Source of the DNA: Brenneria bubanii
Lineage (GTDB): Bacteria > Pseudomonadota > Gammaproteobacteria > Enterobacterales > Enterobacteriaceae
Direction: 5' to 3'
NCBI RefSeq assembly: GCF_022378355.1
Contig: NZ_JAKMAJ010000007.1
Coordinates: forward strand, 186,001 to 250,000
Length of the DNA stretch: 64,000 nucleotides
Both the position numbers and the translations under genes were made by a program. Below the pieces are notes generated by a model. It had not been told where the DNA came from, did no database searches, and was given only the letters and a program-made list of their open reading frames with translations. Every line of letters begins with the position of its first letter. Positions within the stretch are counted from its first letter, which is position 1. Of this stretch, positions 8,573 to 20,205 are shown piece after piece.

Positions 8573-8585
8573 GGAACCGAGTTCC
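8573..8585 (-). promoter_or_regulatory. Candidate IclR-type operator
   Basis: GGAAC-CGA-GTTCC is a 5-bp perfect inverted repeat with a 3-base centre in an A/T-rich flank. It sits immediately upstream of the IclR-family start codon. IclR-family operators are commonly short palindromes of GGAA/TTCC character, so autoregulation and control of the cluster is a fair guess. I did not find a second copy before the transporter gene. Confidence 0.45.
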
Positions 8586-8818
8586 TTTTTATAGAACTAA
8601 GCATATTTTATGCCACGATTTAAGAGTGCGTTTTTATTGATTGATTTTTAATTAAAATGTGTATTTTTTAGTTAACGTGAATGCAATGAATAATCAGAAA
8701 ACAGGGTGGGCAGGGCGATCCAACATGGTGCAAAGCACTATTTTGGATGATTGCCTGCGCCATTGTGGCGCGAGCAAATATGAAAAGGGTGAAGAGGAGC
8801 CGACGGTAGGGATGAATG

Positions 8819-8844
8819 CGGGCACTCTGCAGACAGAATGCCCG
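8819..8844 (-). terminator. Hairpin downstream of the his operon
   Basis: CGGGCA (8819-8824) pairs with TGCCCG (8839-8844), with an inner CTG/CAG pair. It starts 8 bases past the hisI stop. There is no T-run on either side, so termination is uncertain. The rest of 8586-8818 holds only the upstream region of the IclR gene and no convincing ORF. Confidence 0.4.
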
Positions 8845-8852
8845 TAAGAGGG

Positions 8853-9475
8853 TTATTGATGCCGCTCGCGCAGGCGATTAATGATGGTCGCCAGCGATAA
8901 ATCCTGATCCTGCAATAACACCAGCAGATGGTACATCAGGTCGGCCGCTTCGTTGGTCAGCTCTTCACGGTCATGCACGGTCGCCGCCAGAGCGGTTTCC
9001 AGCCCTTCCTCACCGACTTTTTGTGCAATACGTTTCGTACCGCTGGCATACAACCGCGCGGTATAGGAACTGGCCGGATCGGCGCTTTTACGTTCAGCCA
9101 GCAGTTGTTCCAGCTCATACAGGAACAGCCATTCGCTGGCCGCGGGAGAAAAGCAACTATTGTTGCCCAGGTGGCAGGTCGGCCCGATGGGATTAGCTAA
9201 AATAAGCAGGGTATCGTTATCGCAATCCGGCGTAATAGACGCGACATTCAGGAAGTTGCCGGAGGTTTCGCCCTTGGTCCATAAACGCTGTTTGGTGCGT
9301 GAAAAAAACGTCACCTTGCCACTGTCTTCGGTCGCTTTCAGCGCGTCCTGATTCATATAGCCCAACATCAGAACTTCGCCGGAAACGGCATGTTGTACAA
9401 CAACAGGCATCAGTCCGTCAGTCTTTTTCCAGTCCAGTTGGTTTCTTTGTTCGTCGTTTAAAATACGCTGTTCGC

Positions 9476-9482
<7 letters not shown>
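8853..9482 (-). CDS. hisI: Bifunctional phosphoribosyl-AMP cyclohydrolase / phosphoribosyl-ATP pyrophosphatase
   Basis: HisI(E) carries out the second and third steps of histidine synthesis. The 209 residues comprise an N-terminal cyclohydrolase domain (about 1-120) and a C-terminal pyrophosphohydrolase domain (about 120-209). The metal-binding PDCDND and the [10 protein letters not shown] cysteines are in the first; the [10 protein letters not shown] segment with its acidic residues is in the second. It starts at GTG 9482 with GGAG upstream, overlapping the hisF end by 7 bases; E. coli HisI is six residues shorter at the N-terminus. It is the last gene of the operon. Confidence 0.96.
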
Positions 9483-10977
<1,495 letters not shown>

Positions 10978-11568
10978 TTACATCTCCAGAAAGTTTTTCA
11001 GCAACTGCGCGCCGGCTGCGCCAGACCGCTCGGGATGAAACTGTACGCCGAAGAAATTGTCTTTTTCCACCGCGGCGGTGAAGGCTTCGCCATAGTTTGC
11101 CTGCGCGATGGTATTCGCACAGACCGGCATCGCGTAGCTGTGAACAAAGTAGAAGTAGGCGTCGTCTTCAATGTCGCGAAACAGGCGATGTCCGGCCTGC
11201 GGCACCACCTGATTCCAACCCATGTGCGGCAGCGGCAAGCCGATGTCCTGCATCAGTTTTACCGGCGCATCGACAATACCCAACGTAGGGATGCCGCCAT
11301 TTTCATCGCTGGCGGTTCCCAGCAACTGCATCCCGAGACAGATCCCCAGAACCGGCTGAGTGCAGGCTTTGATCAAATCGATCAGGTCGCGTTCGGTCAA
11401 CTGATTCATCGCCGCTTGCGCCGTGCCTACGCCGGGTAAAAACAGCTTATCCGCGTGCAGCACCACGTCGGCTTCCCGACTGACGATCGGCTGATAGCCT
11501 AACCGCTGTACGGCATAGTTGACGGAGGAGAGATTGGCGCAGCCGGTATCCAGAATGACAACCTTCAT
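10978..11568 (-). CDS. hisH: Imidazole glycerol phosphate synthase glutaminase subunit
   Basis: HisH is the class I glutamine amidotransferase that hydrolyses glutamine and channels ammonia to HisF. The product has 196 residues. The nucleophile is Cys77 in GICLGMQ, and the catalytic His/Glu pair lies in VQFHPERS near the C-terminus. Start and preceding hisB stop share one base (TAATG), a classic coupled arrangement. The N-terminus [16 protein letters not shown] is family-typical. Confidence 0.97.
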   Translation of the reverse strand: MKVVILDTGCANLSSVNYAVQRLGYQPIVSREADVVLHADKLFLPGVGTAQAAMNQLTERDLIDLIKACTQPVLGICLGMQLLGTASDENGGIPTLGIVDAPVKLMQDIGLPLPHMGWNQVVPQAGHRLFRDIEDDAYFYFVHSYAMPVCANTIAQANYGEAFTAAVEKDNFFGVQFHPERSGAAGAQLLKNFLEM

Positions 11569-12635
11569 TACAGCACTCCTTTTGAACTCGGCAGCGTGTC
11601 GCCCTCAACCTTGATCGCCTGACGCAATGCCCGACCAAAGACTTTAAACAGGCTTTCGACGCGATGGTGGTCGTTACGGCCTTTGGTTTTGAGATGTAAG
11701 GTACAGCCCATGGCATAGGAGAGCGAACGGAAGAAGTGCTCAACCATTTCAGTGCTCAGGTCGCCCACGCGCTGGTAGTTGAACTCCGCCTTATATTCCA
11801 GATGCGGCCGGCCGGAAATGTCCAGCGCGCAGCGCGCCAGGCACTCGTCCATCGGCAGTACGAAGCCGAAACGACCGATGCCGCGTTTGTCGCCTAACGC
11901 CTTGCTGAGCGCCTCCCCCAACGCCAGCGCGGTATCTTCCACCGTGTGGTGATCGTCGATATAGAGGTCGCCTTTTACTTCGATGTTCATGCGAAAGCCG
12001 CCGTGGGTAGCGATCTGGTCCAGCATGTGATCGAAAAAGCCCACGCCGGTGCTGATCTTGCTGCCGCCTTCCTGATCCAGCCAGACGTTGACATCAATGG
12101 CGGTTTCACGCGTGACCCGGCTGACATGGGCGTGACGGTTGCGCTTCGTCAACTGGCCGGTGATGGCATCCCAGTTCATGCCCGTGCGCTGATAACGTAA
12201 GCCGGAAATACCCATGTTCTGAGCCAGTTGCAAATCCGTTTCCCGATCGCCGATCACATAGCTGTGTTCGAGATCGATAACGACGTCTTGCAGATATTCC
12301 GTCACCAGCGCCGTTTTCGGCTTACGGCAATCGCAGTTATCGTCCGGGAAGTGCGGGCAGATCAGCACTTTTTCAAAATGAATACCTTGAGACGTGAAAA
12401 TCTGCATCATGAGGTTATGCGGCGGCTCAAAGGTCTCCTGCGGGAAACTGGCGGTGCCCAGCCCGTCCTGATTGGTGATCATCACCAGCCGGAAACCCGC
12501 TTTTTGCAATGCCAGCAATGCGGGAACGACATTCGGCTCAAACTCCAGCTTATCCAGGCGATCAACCTGATAATCCTCGGGCGGTTCGGCAATCAATGTC
12601 CCGTCACGGTCGATAAAAAGATATTTGTGGCCCAC
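11568..12635 (-). CDS. hisB: Bifunctional histidinol-phosphatase / imidazoleglycerol-phosphate dehydratase
   Basis: HisB fuses a HAD-type histidinol-phosphate phosphatase (about 1-165) to IGP dehydratase (about 166-355), a gammaproteobacterial fusion. The phosphatase nucleophile Asp9 and acid Asp11 are in FIDRDGTL, and a zinc site is formed by Cys93, His95, Cys101 and Cys103. The dehydratase shows its two metal-binding histidine clusters, [13 protein letters not shown] with DDHHTVED, and NDHHRVES near the end. The length is full. It starts 15 bases after hisC ends. Confidence 0.98.
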   Translation of the reverse strand: MGHKYLFIDRDGTLIAEPPEDYQVDRLDKLEFEPNVVPALLALQKAGFRLVMITNQDGLGTASFPQETFEPPHNLMMQIFTSQGIHFEKVLICPHFPDDNCDCRKPKTALVTEYLQDVVIDLEHSYVIGDRETDLQLAQNMGISGLRYQRTGMNWDAITGQLTKRNRHAHVSRVTRETAIDVNVWLDQEGGSKISTGVGFFDHMLDQIATHGGFRMNIEVKGDLYIDDHHTVEDTALALGEALSKALGDKRGIGRFGFVLPMDECLARCALDISGRPHLEYKAEFNYQRVGDLSTEMVEHFFRSLSYAMGCTLHLKTKGRNDHHRVESLFKVFGRALRQAIKVEGDTLPSSKGVL

Positions 12636-12650
12636 ATCGGCTCCTTGGGT

Positions 12651-15043
<2,393 letters not shown>

Positions 15044-15048
15044 TGCTA

Positions 15049-15948
15049 TCACTCCATCATTTTTTCAATCGGCAATACCAAAATAGAACTGGCGCCGAGC
15101 GATTTCAGTTTTTCCATGGTTTCCCAGAACAGGGTTTCGCTGCTGACCATGTGCATGGCGACGCGGCTTTGATCGCCGGCCAGCGGCAGAATGGTCGGAC
15201 GTTCCGCGCCCGGCAGCAGGGCGACCACTTCATCCAGACGTTCGCTCGGCGCGTGCAACATAATGTATTTCGATTCACGTGCCTGTATCACGCCTTGCAT
15301 ACGGGTCAGTAATTTATCGATTAACTGCTGTTTGTCCGCCGACATTTCCCCGTCGCGCTGGATCAGGCAGGCTTTGGAGCGATAGATAACTTCGACTTCA
15401 CGCAGACCGTTGGCTTCCAGCGTCGCACCGGTTGAAACCAGGTCGCAAATCGCGTCGGCCAGACCGGCGCGCGGCGCGACCTCAACCGAACCATTCAGCA
15501 GGCAGGATTTGAAGTTAATGTCTTTTTTGTCGAGGTATTGTTTCAGCAGGTGAGGGTAGGAGGTGGCGATTCGTTTATCTCTCAGGCATTCCGGTCCGGC
15601 GTATTCTTCATCCAGCGGCACCGCCATTGATAAACGGCAACCGCCAAAGTCGAGACGGCGCAGGGTAAAGTAGCGAGGGTCTTCGCCTTGCGCCCGGCGG
15701 TTGAGCAGTTCTTCTTCCAGTACGTTTTCGCCGATGATGCCTAAATCAACCACGCCGTCCATTACCAGCCCCGGGATATCATCATCACGCACGCGCAGAA
15801 TATCGATAGGCATGTTCTCGGCAAAAGCGATGAGACGCTGCTGATGTAAGTTGATTTTAATACCACAGCGTGCCAGCAGTTCTCGTGAATCATCGCTCAG
15901 ACGACCTGACTTCTGCATTGCTATGCGTAAACGTTTTTTATCCAGCAT
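15049..15948 (-). CDS. hisG: ATP phosphoribosyltransferase
   Basis: HisG catalyses the first, feedback-controlled step of histidine synthesis, joining ATP and PRPP. The 299 residues are the same length as E. coli, the long hexameric form with a C-terminal ACT-like regulatory domain (about 225-299). The PRPP site appears as [14 protein letters not shown]. The ATG at 15948 follows GAGG. It is the first structural gene of the operon, 119 bases downstream of the attenuator hairpin, and its stop lies 5 bases before the hisD ATG. Confidence 0.98.
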   Translation of the reverse strand: MLDKKRLRIAMQKSGRLSDDSRELLARCGIKINLHQQRLIAFAENMPIDILRVRDDDIPGLVMDGVVDLGIIGENVLEEELLNRRAQGEDPRYFTLRRLDFGGCRLSMAVPLDEEYAGPECLRDKRIATSYPHLLKQYLDKKDINFKSCLLNGSVEVAPRAGLADAICDLVSTGATLEANGLREVEVIYRSKACLIQRDGEMSADKQQLIDKLLTRMQGVIQARESKYIMLHAPSERLDEVVALLPGAERPTILPLAGDQSRVAMHMVSSETLFWETMEKLKSLGASSILVLPIEKMME

Positions 15949-16067
15949 GGAAACCTCATTAACCTGTCAAATTAAAAGCTATTTAAAAGTGGAGCCACAA
16001 AAACGGCGGGAACGTTTTTCATCTTGCAGTGCAACGGCTCCTGGGTGGCGGGCCGGAGCGCACGCCA

Positions 16068-16101
16068 TAAAAAAACCCTCGGAAGTCAATCTTCCGAGGG
16101 C
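16068..16101 (-). terminator. his operon attenuator
   Basis: Reading on the minus strand, CCCTCGGAAG pairs perfectly with CTTCCGAGGG around a five-base loop and is followed by seven T. This is a complete intrinsic terminator between the hisL stop and hisG. When ribosomes stall on the His codons of hisL, alternative pairing upstream (16103-16160) should prevent it forming, as in E. coli and Salmonella. Confidence 0.92.
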
Positions 16102-16161
16102 TCTCTTTTGTTCTGCGCCACTGGAAGATTAAATGTCTTCCAGCACCAATCGCCTGAAAGA

Positions 16162-16209
16162 CTAGTCAGGGTGATGGTGATGATGGTGGTTAAACAGAAC
16201 GCTTGTCAT
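16162..16209 (-). CDS. hisL: his operon leader peptide
   Basis: A 15-codon leader reads MTSVLFNHHHHHHPD and ends in TAG. It has six consecutive histidine codons (CAC CAT CAT CAC CAT CAC), against seven in E. coli HisL, and the same Pro-Asp end. It lies 60 bases upstream of the attenuator hairpin, the spacing needed for attenuation. Stalling at these codons under histidine shortage couples translation to transcription of hisG onward. Confidence 0.95.
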   Translation of the reverse strand: MTSVLFNHHHHHHPD

Positions 16210-16377
16210 AAAATATCTCTTGGTTGCATCAATTCATCAATTTGCTGACAAATAACCTAAACCATGTACGGGTATCAGCGCAACTCTTTTTTACATTCAG
16301 TAGGACGATTGGTCGGATAGTTTGTCACAGACTGTAGGTGTAAAATGTGTATCGCGCTGGATGTGGGAGAGCAAACG

Positions 16378-17205
16378 ATGAAAAAAGTGGCGATTATCGG
16401 TCTGGGCTGGTTAGGGATGCCGCTGGCATTGGCGTTAAACGGACAGGGTTATCGGGTGGTGGGCAGCAAAACCACGATAGACGGCGTTGAGGCGGCCCGC
16501 CTGAGCGGTATTGAATGCTATCCGCTTCGCCTCACGCCGGAACTGGAATGCGACGCGGACGAGTTAAATGCGCTGCTGCAGGTCGATGCGCTGGTGATTA
16601 CGCTGCCGGCAAGCCGCACTGCGCAAGGGGGCGAAAATTACGCGCTGGCGGTACAGGCGTTAGTGAATTCGGCGCGGATTTTCCATGTGCCAAGGATTAT
16701 CTTCACCAGCTCGACATCCGTCTATGGTGACGCCGTCGGCACCGTGCGGGAACATTCGCCGCTGCGACCCATAACGGTCGCCGGCAAGGTGCTGACGTCG
16801 GTTGAACAATGGTTACAGCATTTACCCGAGACTTCGGTGGATATTCTGCGTTTGGCGGGATTAGTGGGTATCGATCGGCATCCAGGCCGTTTTCTGGCGG
16901 GGAAGACCGGGCTGAGCGGCGCGACGCACGGTGTGAATCTGGTTCATCAGGAAGATGTGCTGGCGGCGATCCAGCTATTGTTAAAGCTGCCCAGCGGCGG
17001 ACATCTGTATAACCTGTGCGCGCCGCAGCACCCGGCCAAACAGGATTATTATTCCGTTCAGGCGCAAAGGTTGAACTTAACGCCGCCGCAGTTTGTGGCG
17101 GACAAAGATGAAACGGCAGGGCGCGTTGTTGATGGTCAGCGTATCTGTCGTGAACTGGGCTTTGATTATCAGTACCCGGATCCCAACACCATGCCGCTGG
17201 CGTAG
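16378..17205 (+). CDS. yeeZ: SDR-family NAD(P)-dependent protein YeeZ
   Basis: YeeZ is an NAD(P)-binding Rossmann-fold protein of the extended SDR/epimerase type with no proven reaction. From ATG 16378 it has 275 residues, close to E. coli YeeZ. The dinucleotide-binding motif GLGWLG is at residues 8-13, and SSTSVYGD contains the family's Ser and Tyr region. An upstream in-frame ATG at 16345 lacks conservation, while GGGAG precedes 16378. It is transcribed away from the his operon, its neighbour also in E. coli. Confidence 0.92.
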   Translation: MKKVAIIGLGWLGMPLALALNGQGYRVVGSKTTIDGVEAARLSGIECYPLRLTPELECDADELNALLQVDALVITLPASRTAQGGENYALAVQALVNSARIFHVPRIIFTSSTSVYGDAVGTVREHSPLRPITVAGKVLTSVEQWLQHLPETSVDILRLAGLVGIDRHPGRFLAGKTGLSGATHGVNLVHQEDVLAAIQLLLKLPSGGHLYNLCAPQHPAKQDYYSVQAQRLNLTPPQFVADKDETAGRVVDGQRICRELGFDYQYPDPNTMPLA

Positions 17206-17348
17206 CCGCGGCGAATCAGGCGGGATGGTGATGGTACAGACAACCAGAGCGATGAAGGAAATCGGCATGACATCCTCGCCTCTCCGGCATGGTCTTATCT
17301 GTATCTTCATGAATTCTTTTATTAAAATATATTTCTGATAGATCACCC

Positions 17349-17375
17349 TAAAATTGAGGGCGATGATGCCGATAT
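17349..17375 (+). promoter_or_regulatory. Sigma-28 (FliA) promoter of ycgR
   Basis: TAAAATTG, exactly 11 bases, then GCCGATAT. The flagellar sigma-28 consensus is TAAAGTTT-N11-GCCGATAA, so 6 of 8 and 7 of 8 positions match with the exact spacer. It lies about 155 bases before the ycgR start and on its strand. ycgR is a class 3 flagellar gene in E. coli, which supports the call. The rest of 17206-17530 holds a long hairpin and no gene. Confidence 0.75.
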
Positions 17376-17414
17376 CGACTTGAGGATTTATATCATGTGG
17401 TTTCGCCGGCACAA

Positions 17415-17465
17415 GGATATAAACCCGATAAACGAAAGGCTTGCTGCGGCTTTTATCGGGTATCC
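17415..17465 (+). other. Hairpin in the ycgR 5' leader
   Basis: CCCGATAAA (17424-17432) pairs perfectly with TTTATCGGG (17452-17460). An outer GGATA/TATCC pair (17415-17419 with 17461-17465) extends it across a four-base bulge. It lies between the sigma-28 promoter and ycgR. It has no T-run, so it is not an obvious terminator. Confidence 0.55.
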
Positions 17466-17530
17466 AGGGACGCCGATGATTTAAAAGATGACCGGAATAA
17501 ACCATTGGATAAATGGTGGAGATAACAGTT

Positions 17531-18277
17531 GTGGATGAGAACTTGAAAGAGCAGTTTGTAAAGCGTAACAAACTTGCTATCTGTGCAACGTTGCGTGAGT
17601 TAAAGAAAAATGACATAACCGTCATGGTTCATCATTCACGTGGTCAGTTCATCAGTAAAATTCTTGATGTATTACCCAACGACGATACTTTTATTTTTGA
17701 TCTCGGCGGCGTGGAGCAGGAAAGCAGCCGGGCAGCCTATGCCGGAAAGTTGGCCTTTATCGCAGAGCCGGCGGGGGCAAGGGTCGAGTTCAAAGCAGAG
17801 ATAACTCAACGGATTGATTTTCAGGGGTTGCCAGCGTTCAGCGCTCATATTCCCGAACAGCTTTACCTGATTCAACGCAGAACTTATTTTCGCATCAATA
17901 CGCCGTTCTGGCCGCCGCTGCGGTGCCGGGGAGAGTTGCCGGATGACAGTGATTTTCAATTTACGATTAAGGATCTCTCCCTCGGCGGCGTGAGCCTGTG
18001 CACCGATCGGGATATCCATGATTTATTAAGCCAGGGGGATCTCATCCGTGATGTCGAAATGGATCTTAATGATTACGGTAATTTCCGGTTGGATTTGCAG
18101 TTCGTCGGTCAGGCAACGATTAAAGACATAGACAGTAAAGGCGAAATAAAAATCACCCAGCGCCTGAGCTTCAAGTTTCCGTCGCTGTCCGCCGCTCAGG
18201 AGCGTGATCTGCAACAGGTTATTTTCGAGCTTGAAAGGCTGCAAATTGAGAAAAAGAAAAAGTTTCAGGATCTGTGA
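17531..18277 (+). CDS. ycgR: c-di-GMP-binding flagellar brake protein
   Basis: YcgR binds cyclic di-GMP through a PilZ domain and slows the flagellar motor by contacting stator and rotor proteins. The 248 residues contain an N-terminal YcgR domain (about 5-105) and a PilZ domain (about 112-230). The ligand motifs are present: RxxxR at 117-121 within QRRTYFR and DxSxxG at 148-153 (DLSLGG). The start GTG at 17531 follows GGAG and gives an N-terminus aligned with E. coli YcgR; an ATG at 17513 lacks a Shine-Dalgarno. A sigma-28 promoter lies upstream and a terminator follows. Placement beside yeeZ and plaP differs from E. coli. Confidence 0.93.
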   Translation: MDENLKEQFVKRNKLAICATLRELKKNDITVMVHHSRGQFISKILDVLPNDDTFIFDLGGVEQESSRAAYAGKLAFIAEPAGARVEFKAEITQRIDFQGLPAFSAHIPEQLYLIQRRTYFRINTPFWPPLRCRGELPDDSDFQFTIKDLSLGGVSLCTDRDIHDLLSQGDLIRDVEMDLNDYGNFRLDLQFVGQATIKDIDSKGEIKITQRLSFKFPSLSAAQERDLQQVIFELERLQIEKKKKFQDL

Positions 18278-18419
18278 TCCTCGCTCTTGATTGGCATCGC
18301 GACCATGACAAATCGACAATAAAACGTTAATTAACAATTTTATAAATAAAAAAGTATTATCCGCTTTCCCCAAAATCTTGTCAGGTGGAAGTGACTGGTG
18401 CAGAATACGCGCCTTGCAA

Positions 18420-18453
18420 AATAACCGACGTTAATCGCGTCGGTTATTTTTTT
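18420..18453 (+). terminator. Terminator of ycgR
   Basis: An 11-bp perfect stem, AATAACCGACG with CGTCGGTTATT, around a seven-base loop is followed by T residues. It lies 142 bases after the ycgR stop. Apart from this and the leader ORF at 18547, the 507-base gap up to plaP shows nothing recognisable. Confidence 0.85.
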
Positions 18454-18546
18454 GCATTTATGACCTTAACGAAGAGGCCGGATAACGATCCGGATAGATA
18501 ATAATTCAGCTTGTGTGTGCCAGTGAGCCACGGTGAGGAAAGTAAA

Positions 18547-18795
18547 ATGGGGCAATCAGTAAATCTCGTGCCGGTGCCCGCCGGCTTGTGCGGCAAAAGC
18601 ATTGATTATGGCGCGATAAATCGGCCGTCATTGCTGTCTGACGCTGTTTCAGTTAGCTTATCTCATCGTTATCCAGGCGCTGTTTGCCCGCATTACCCCT
18701 TGGCTATCTCTTCCCTATTCAGGTCTCGTCACGCCGTATTCATGGCTGGTGAGGCGCCTTCTATGGATAAAGAGGAGATTACCCATGTCGCTTGA
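18547..18795 (+). CDS. Candidate yoeI-like leader ORF overlapping plaP
   Basis: An ORF of 82 codons starts at ATG 18547, eight bases after a good GAGGAAA, and ends in TGA inside the first codons of plaP, sharing 11 bases with it. E. coli has the small protein gene yoeI in the same place; as I recall it begins Met-Gly-Gln and ends ...Asp-His-Val-Ala across the plaP start. Here the frame begins Met-Gly-Gln and ends Thr-His-Val-Ala. The middle is not recognisable and has ordinary, non-membrane composition. It may be a leader coupling translation to plaP, or chance. A shorter version from ATG 18742 would have 17 codons. Confidence 0.4.
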   Translation: MGQSVNLVPVPAGLCGKSIDYGAINRPSLLSDAVSVSLSHRYPGAVCPHYPLAISSLFRSRHAVFMAGEAPSMDKEEITHVA

Positions 18796-20149
18796 TACTC
18801 GCGGTTCATCCTCCACTCGTGTTCAGCTAAGCAAAAACCTCACATTGTGTCAGGTCGTTATGATGGGGCTGGCTTATTTGCAGCCGATGACGATTTTTGA
18901 CACCTTCGGCATTGTTTCCGGGCTAACCGACGGACATGTCGCCACCGCCTATGCTTTTGCGCTGGCCGGTATTCTATTTACCGCATTGAGCTACGGTAAA
19001 CTGGTTCGTCGTTTTCCATCCGCCGGTTCGGCGTATACTTACGCCCAAAAGGCCATCAATCCTCACGTTGGCTTTATGGTGGGATGGTCATCGCTGCTGG
19101 ATTACCTGTTCATGCCGATGATTAATATTCTGCTGGCAAAAATTTATCTCACCGCCATCTTCCCCGGCGTGCCTTCATGGATTTTTGTCGCGGCGCTGGT
19201 GGGTCTGATGACCCTGTTTAACCTGCGCGGCATCAAGGTCGTTGCCAATCTGAATTCAATCATTGTCGTGGTTCAGGTGGCGATCATGGTGGTGTTTCTG
19301 GGGTTGGTGATCCACGGGGTTTCGCAGGGAGAAGGCGAGGGGACGCTGGTGAGCGCCAAACCGTTCTGGTCCGAGCATGCGCATGTCGTGCCGATGATCA
19401 CCGGCGCTACGATACTCTGTTTTTCTTTCCTGGGTTTCGACGGCATCAGCTCGCTCTCGGAAGAGACGCAAGATGCGGGCCGGGTGATCCCGAAGGCGAT
19501 CTTTCTGACCGCATTGATCGGCGGGCTGATTTTTATCGTCGTCTCGTACTTCTTACAGCTCTATTTTCCGGATATCTCCCGCTTTAAAGAGCCGGAGGCG
19601 TCTCAGCCGGAAATCATGCTGTATGTCGCCGGAAAATTTTTCCAGTCGATTATTCTGGTTTTTTCCTGCGCGACCGTGCTGGCGTCGGGTATGGCCGCCC
19701 ATGCCGGCGTATCTCGTCTGATGTATGTTATGGGGCGTGACGGCGTTTTCCCCGAGCGTTTTTTCGGCTATATCCACCCCAAATGGCGTACCCCTTCGCT
19801 GAACGTTTTGCTGGTCGGCGTAATTGCGTTGTCCGCGGTGTCTTTTGAACTGGATACGGCAACCGCGCTGATCAACTTCGGCGCGCTGGTGGCGTTCACT
19901 TTTGTAAACCTGTCGGTGATTTCTCAGTTTTATATTCGTGAACGCCGCAACCGGACGCTGAAAGAGACGTTCAGCTACCTTATCTTGCCGGTACTGGGGG
20001 CATTAACCGTCGGCGCGCTGTGGGTCAATCTGGAAAAAAGCTCGATGACGCTGGGTCTGATTTGGGGCTCGATTGGCTTGCTTTATCTGGCATTCGTAAC
20101 GCGCAGTTTCCGTCAACCGGTGCCGCAGTGCAGTGAAGATCTGGTCTAA
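18785..20149 (+). CDS. plaP: Low-affinity putrescine importer PlaP
   Basis: PlaP (YeeF) is an inner-membrane amino acid-polyamine-organocation superfamily permease that imports putrescine in E. coli, where it affects surface motility. The 454 residues are closely similar to the 452-residue E. coli protein. About twelve hydrophobic segments follow a short hydrophilic N-terminus, and the first helix carries the family's [21 protein letters not shown] region. The ATG at 18785 has GAGGAG upstream; the frame extends to GTG 18749 without conservation. It is followed by a strong bidirectional hairpin and convergent sbcB. Confidence 0.93.
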   Translation: MSLDTRGSSSTRVQLSKNLTLCQVVMMGLAYLQPMTIFDTFGIVSGLTDGHVATAYAFALAGILFTALSYGKLVRRFPSAGSAYTYAQKAINPHVGFMVGWSSLLDYLFMPMINILLAKIYLTAIFPGVPSWIFVAALVGLMTLFNLRGIKVVANLNSIIVVVQVAIMVVFLGLVIHGVSQGEGEGTLVSAKPFWSEHAHVVPMITGATILCFSFLGFDGISSLSEETQDAGRVIPKAIFLTALIGGLIFIVVSYFLQLYFPDISRFKEPEASQPEIMLYVAGKFFQSIILVFSCATVLASGMAAHAGVSRLMYVMGRDGVFPERFFGYIHPKWRTPSLNVLLVGVIALSAVSFELDTATALINFGALVAFTFVNLSVISQFYIRERRNRTLKETFSYLILPVLGALTVGALWVNLEKSSMTLGLIWGSIGLLYLAFVTRSFRQPVPQCSEDLV

Positions 20150-20169
20150 GCCGCGCGAATCGCTAAAAT

Positions 20170-20199
20170 GCAAAGCGGAGAAACCGTTCTCCGCTTTGC
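20170..20199. terminator. Bidirectional hairpin between plaP and sbcB
   Basis: A perfect 13-bp stem, GCAAAGCGGAGAA with TTCTCCGCTTTGC, closes on a four-base loop. It lies 20 bases after plaP and 6 bases after the sbcB stop on the other strand. In the sbcB direction it is followed by ATTTTAG. Confidence 0.85.
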
Positions 20200-20205
20200 G
20201 AAATA

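Noticed and set aside
8659-8847. 62-codon ORF between the IclR gene and hisI
   Set aside because: There is no ribosome site, no recognisable sequence, and it overlaps the hairpin at the end of the his operon.
16210-16377. Core promoter of the his operon
   Set aside because: A promoter must lie here, but no -35/-10 pair is clear enough to place it.
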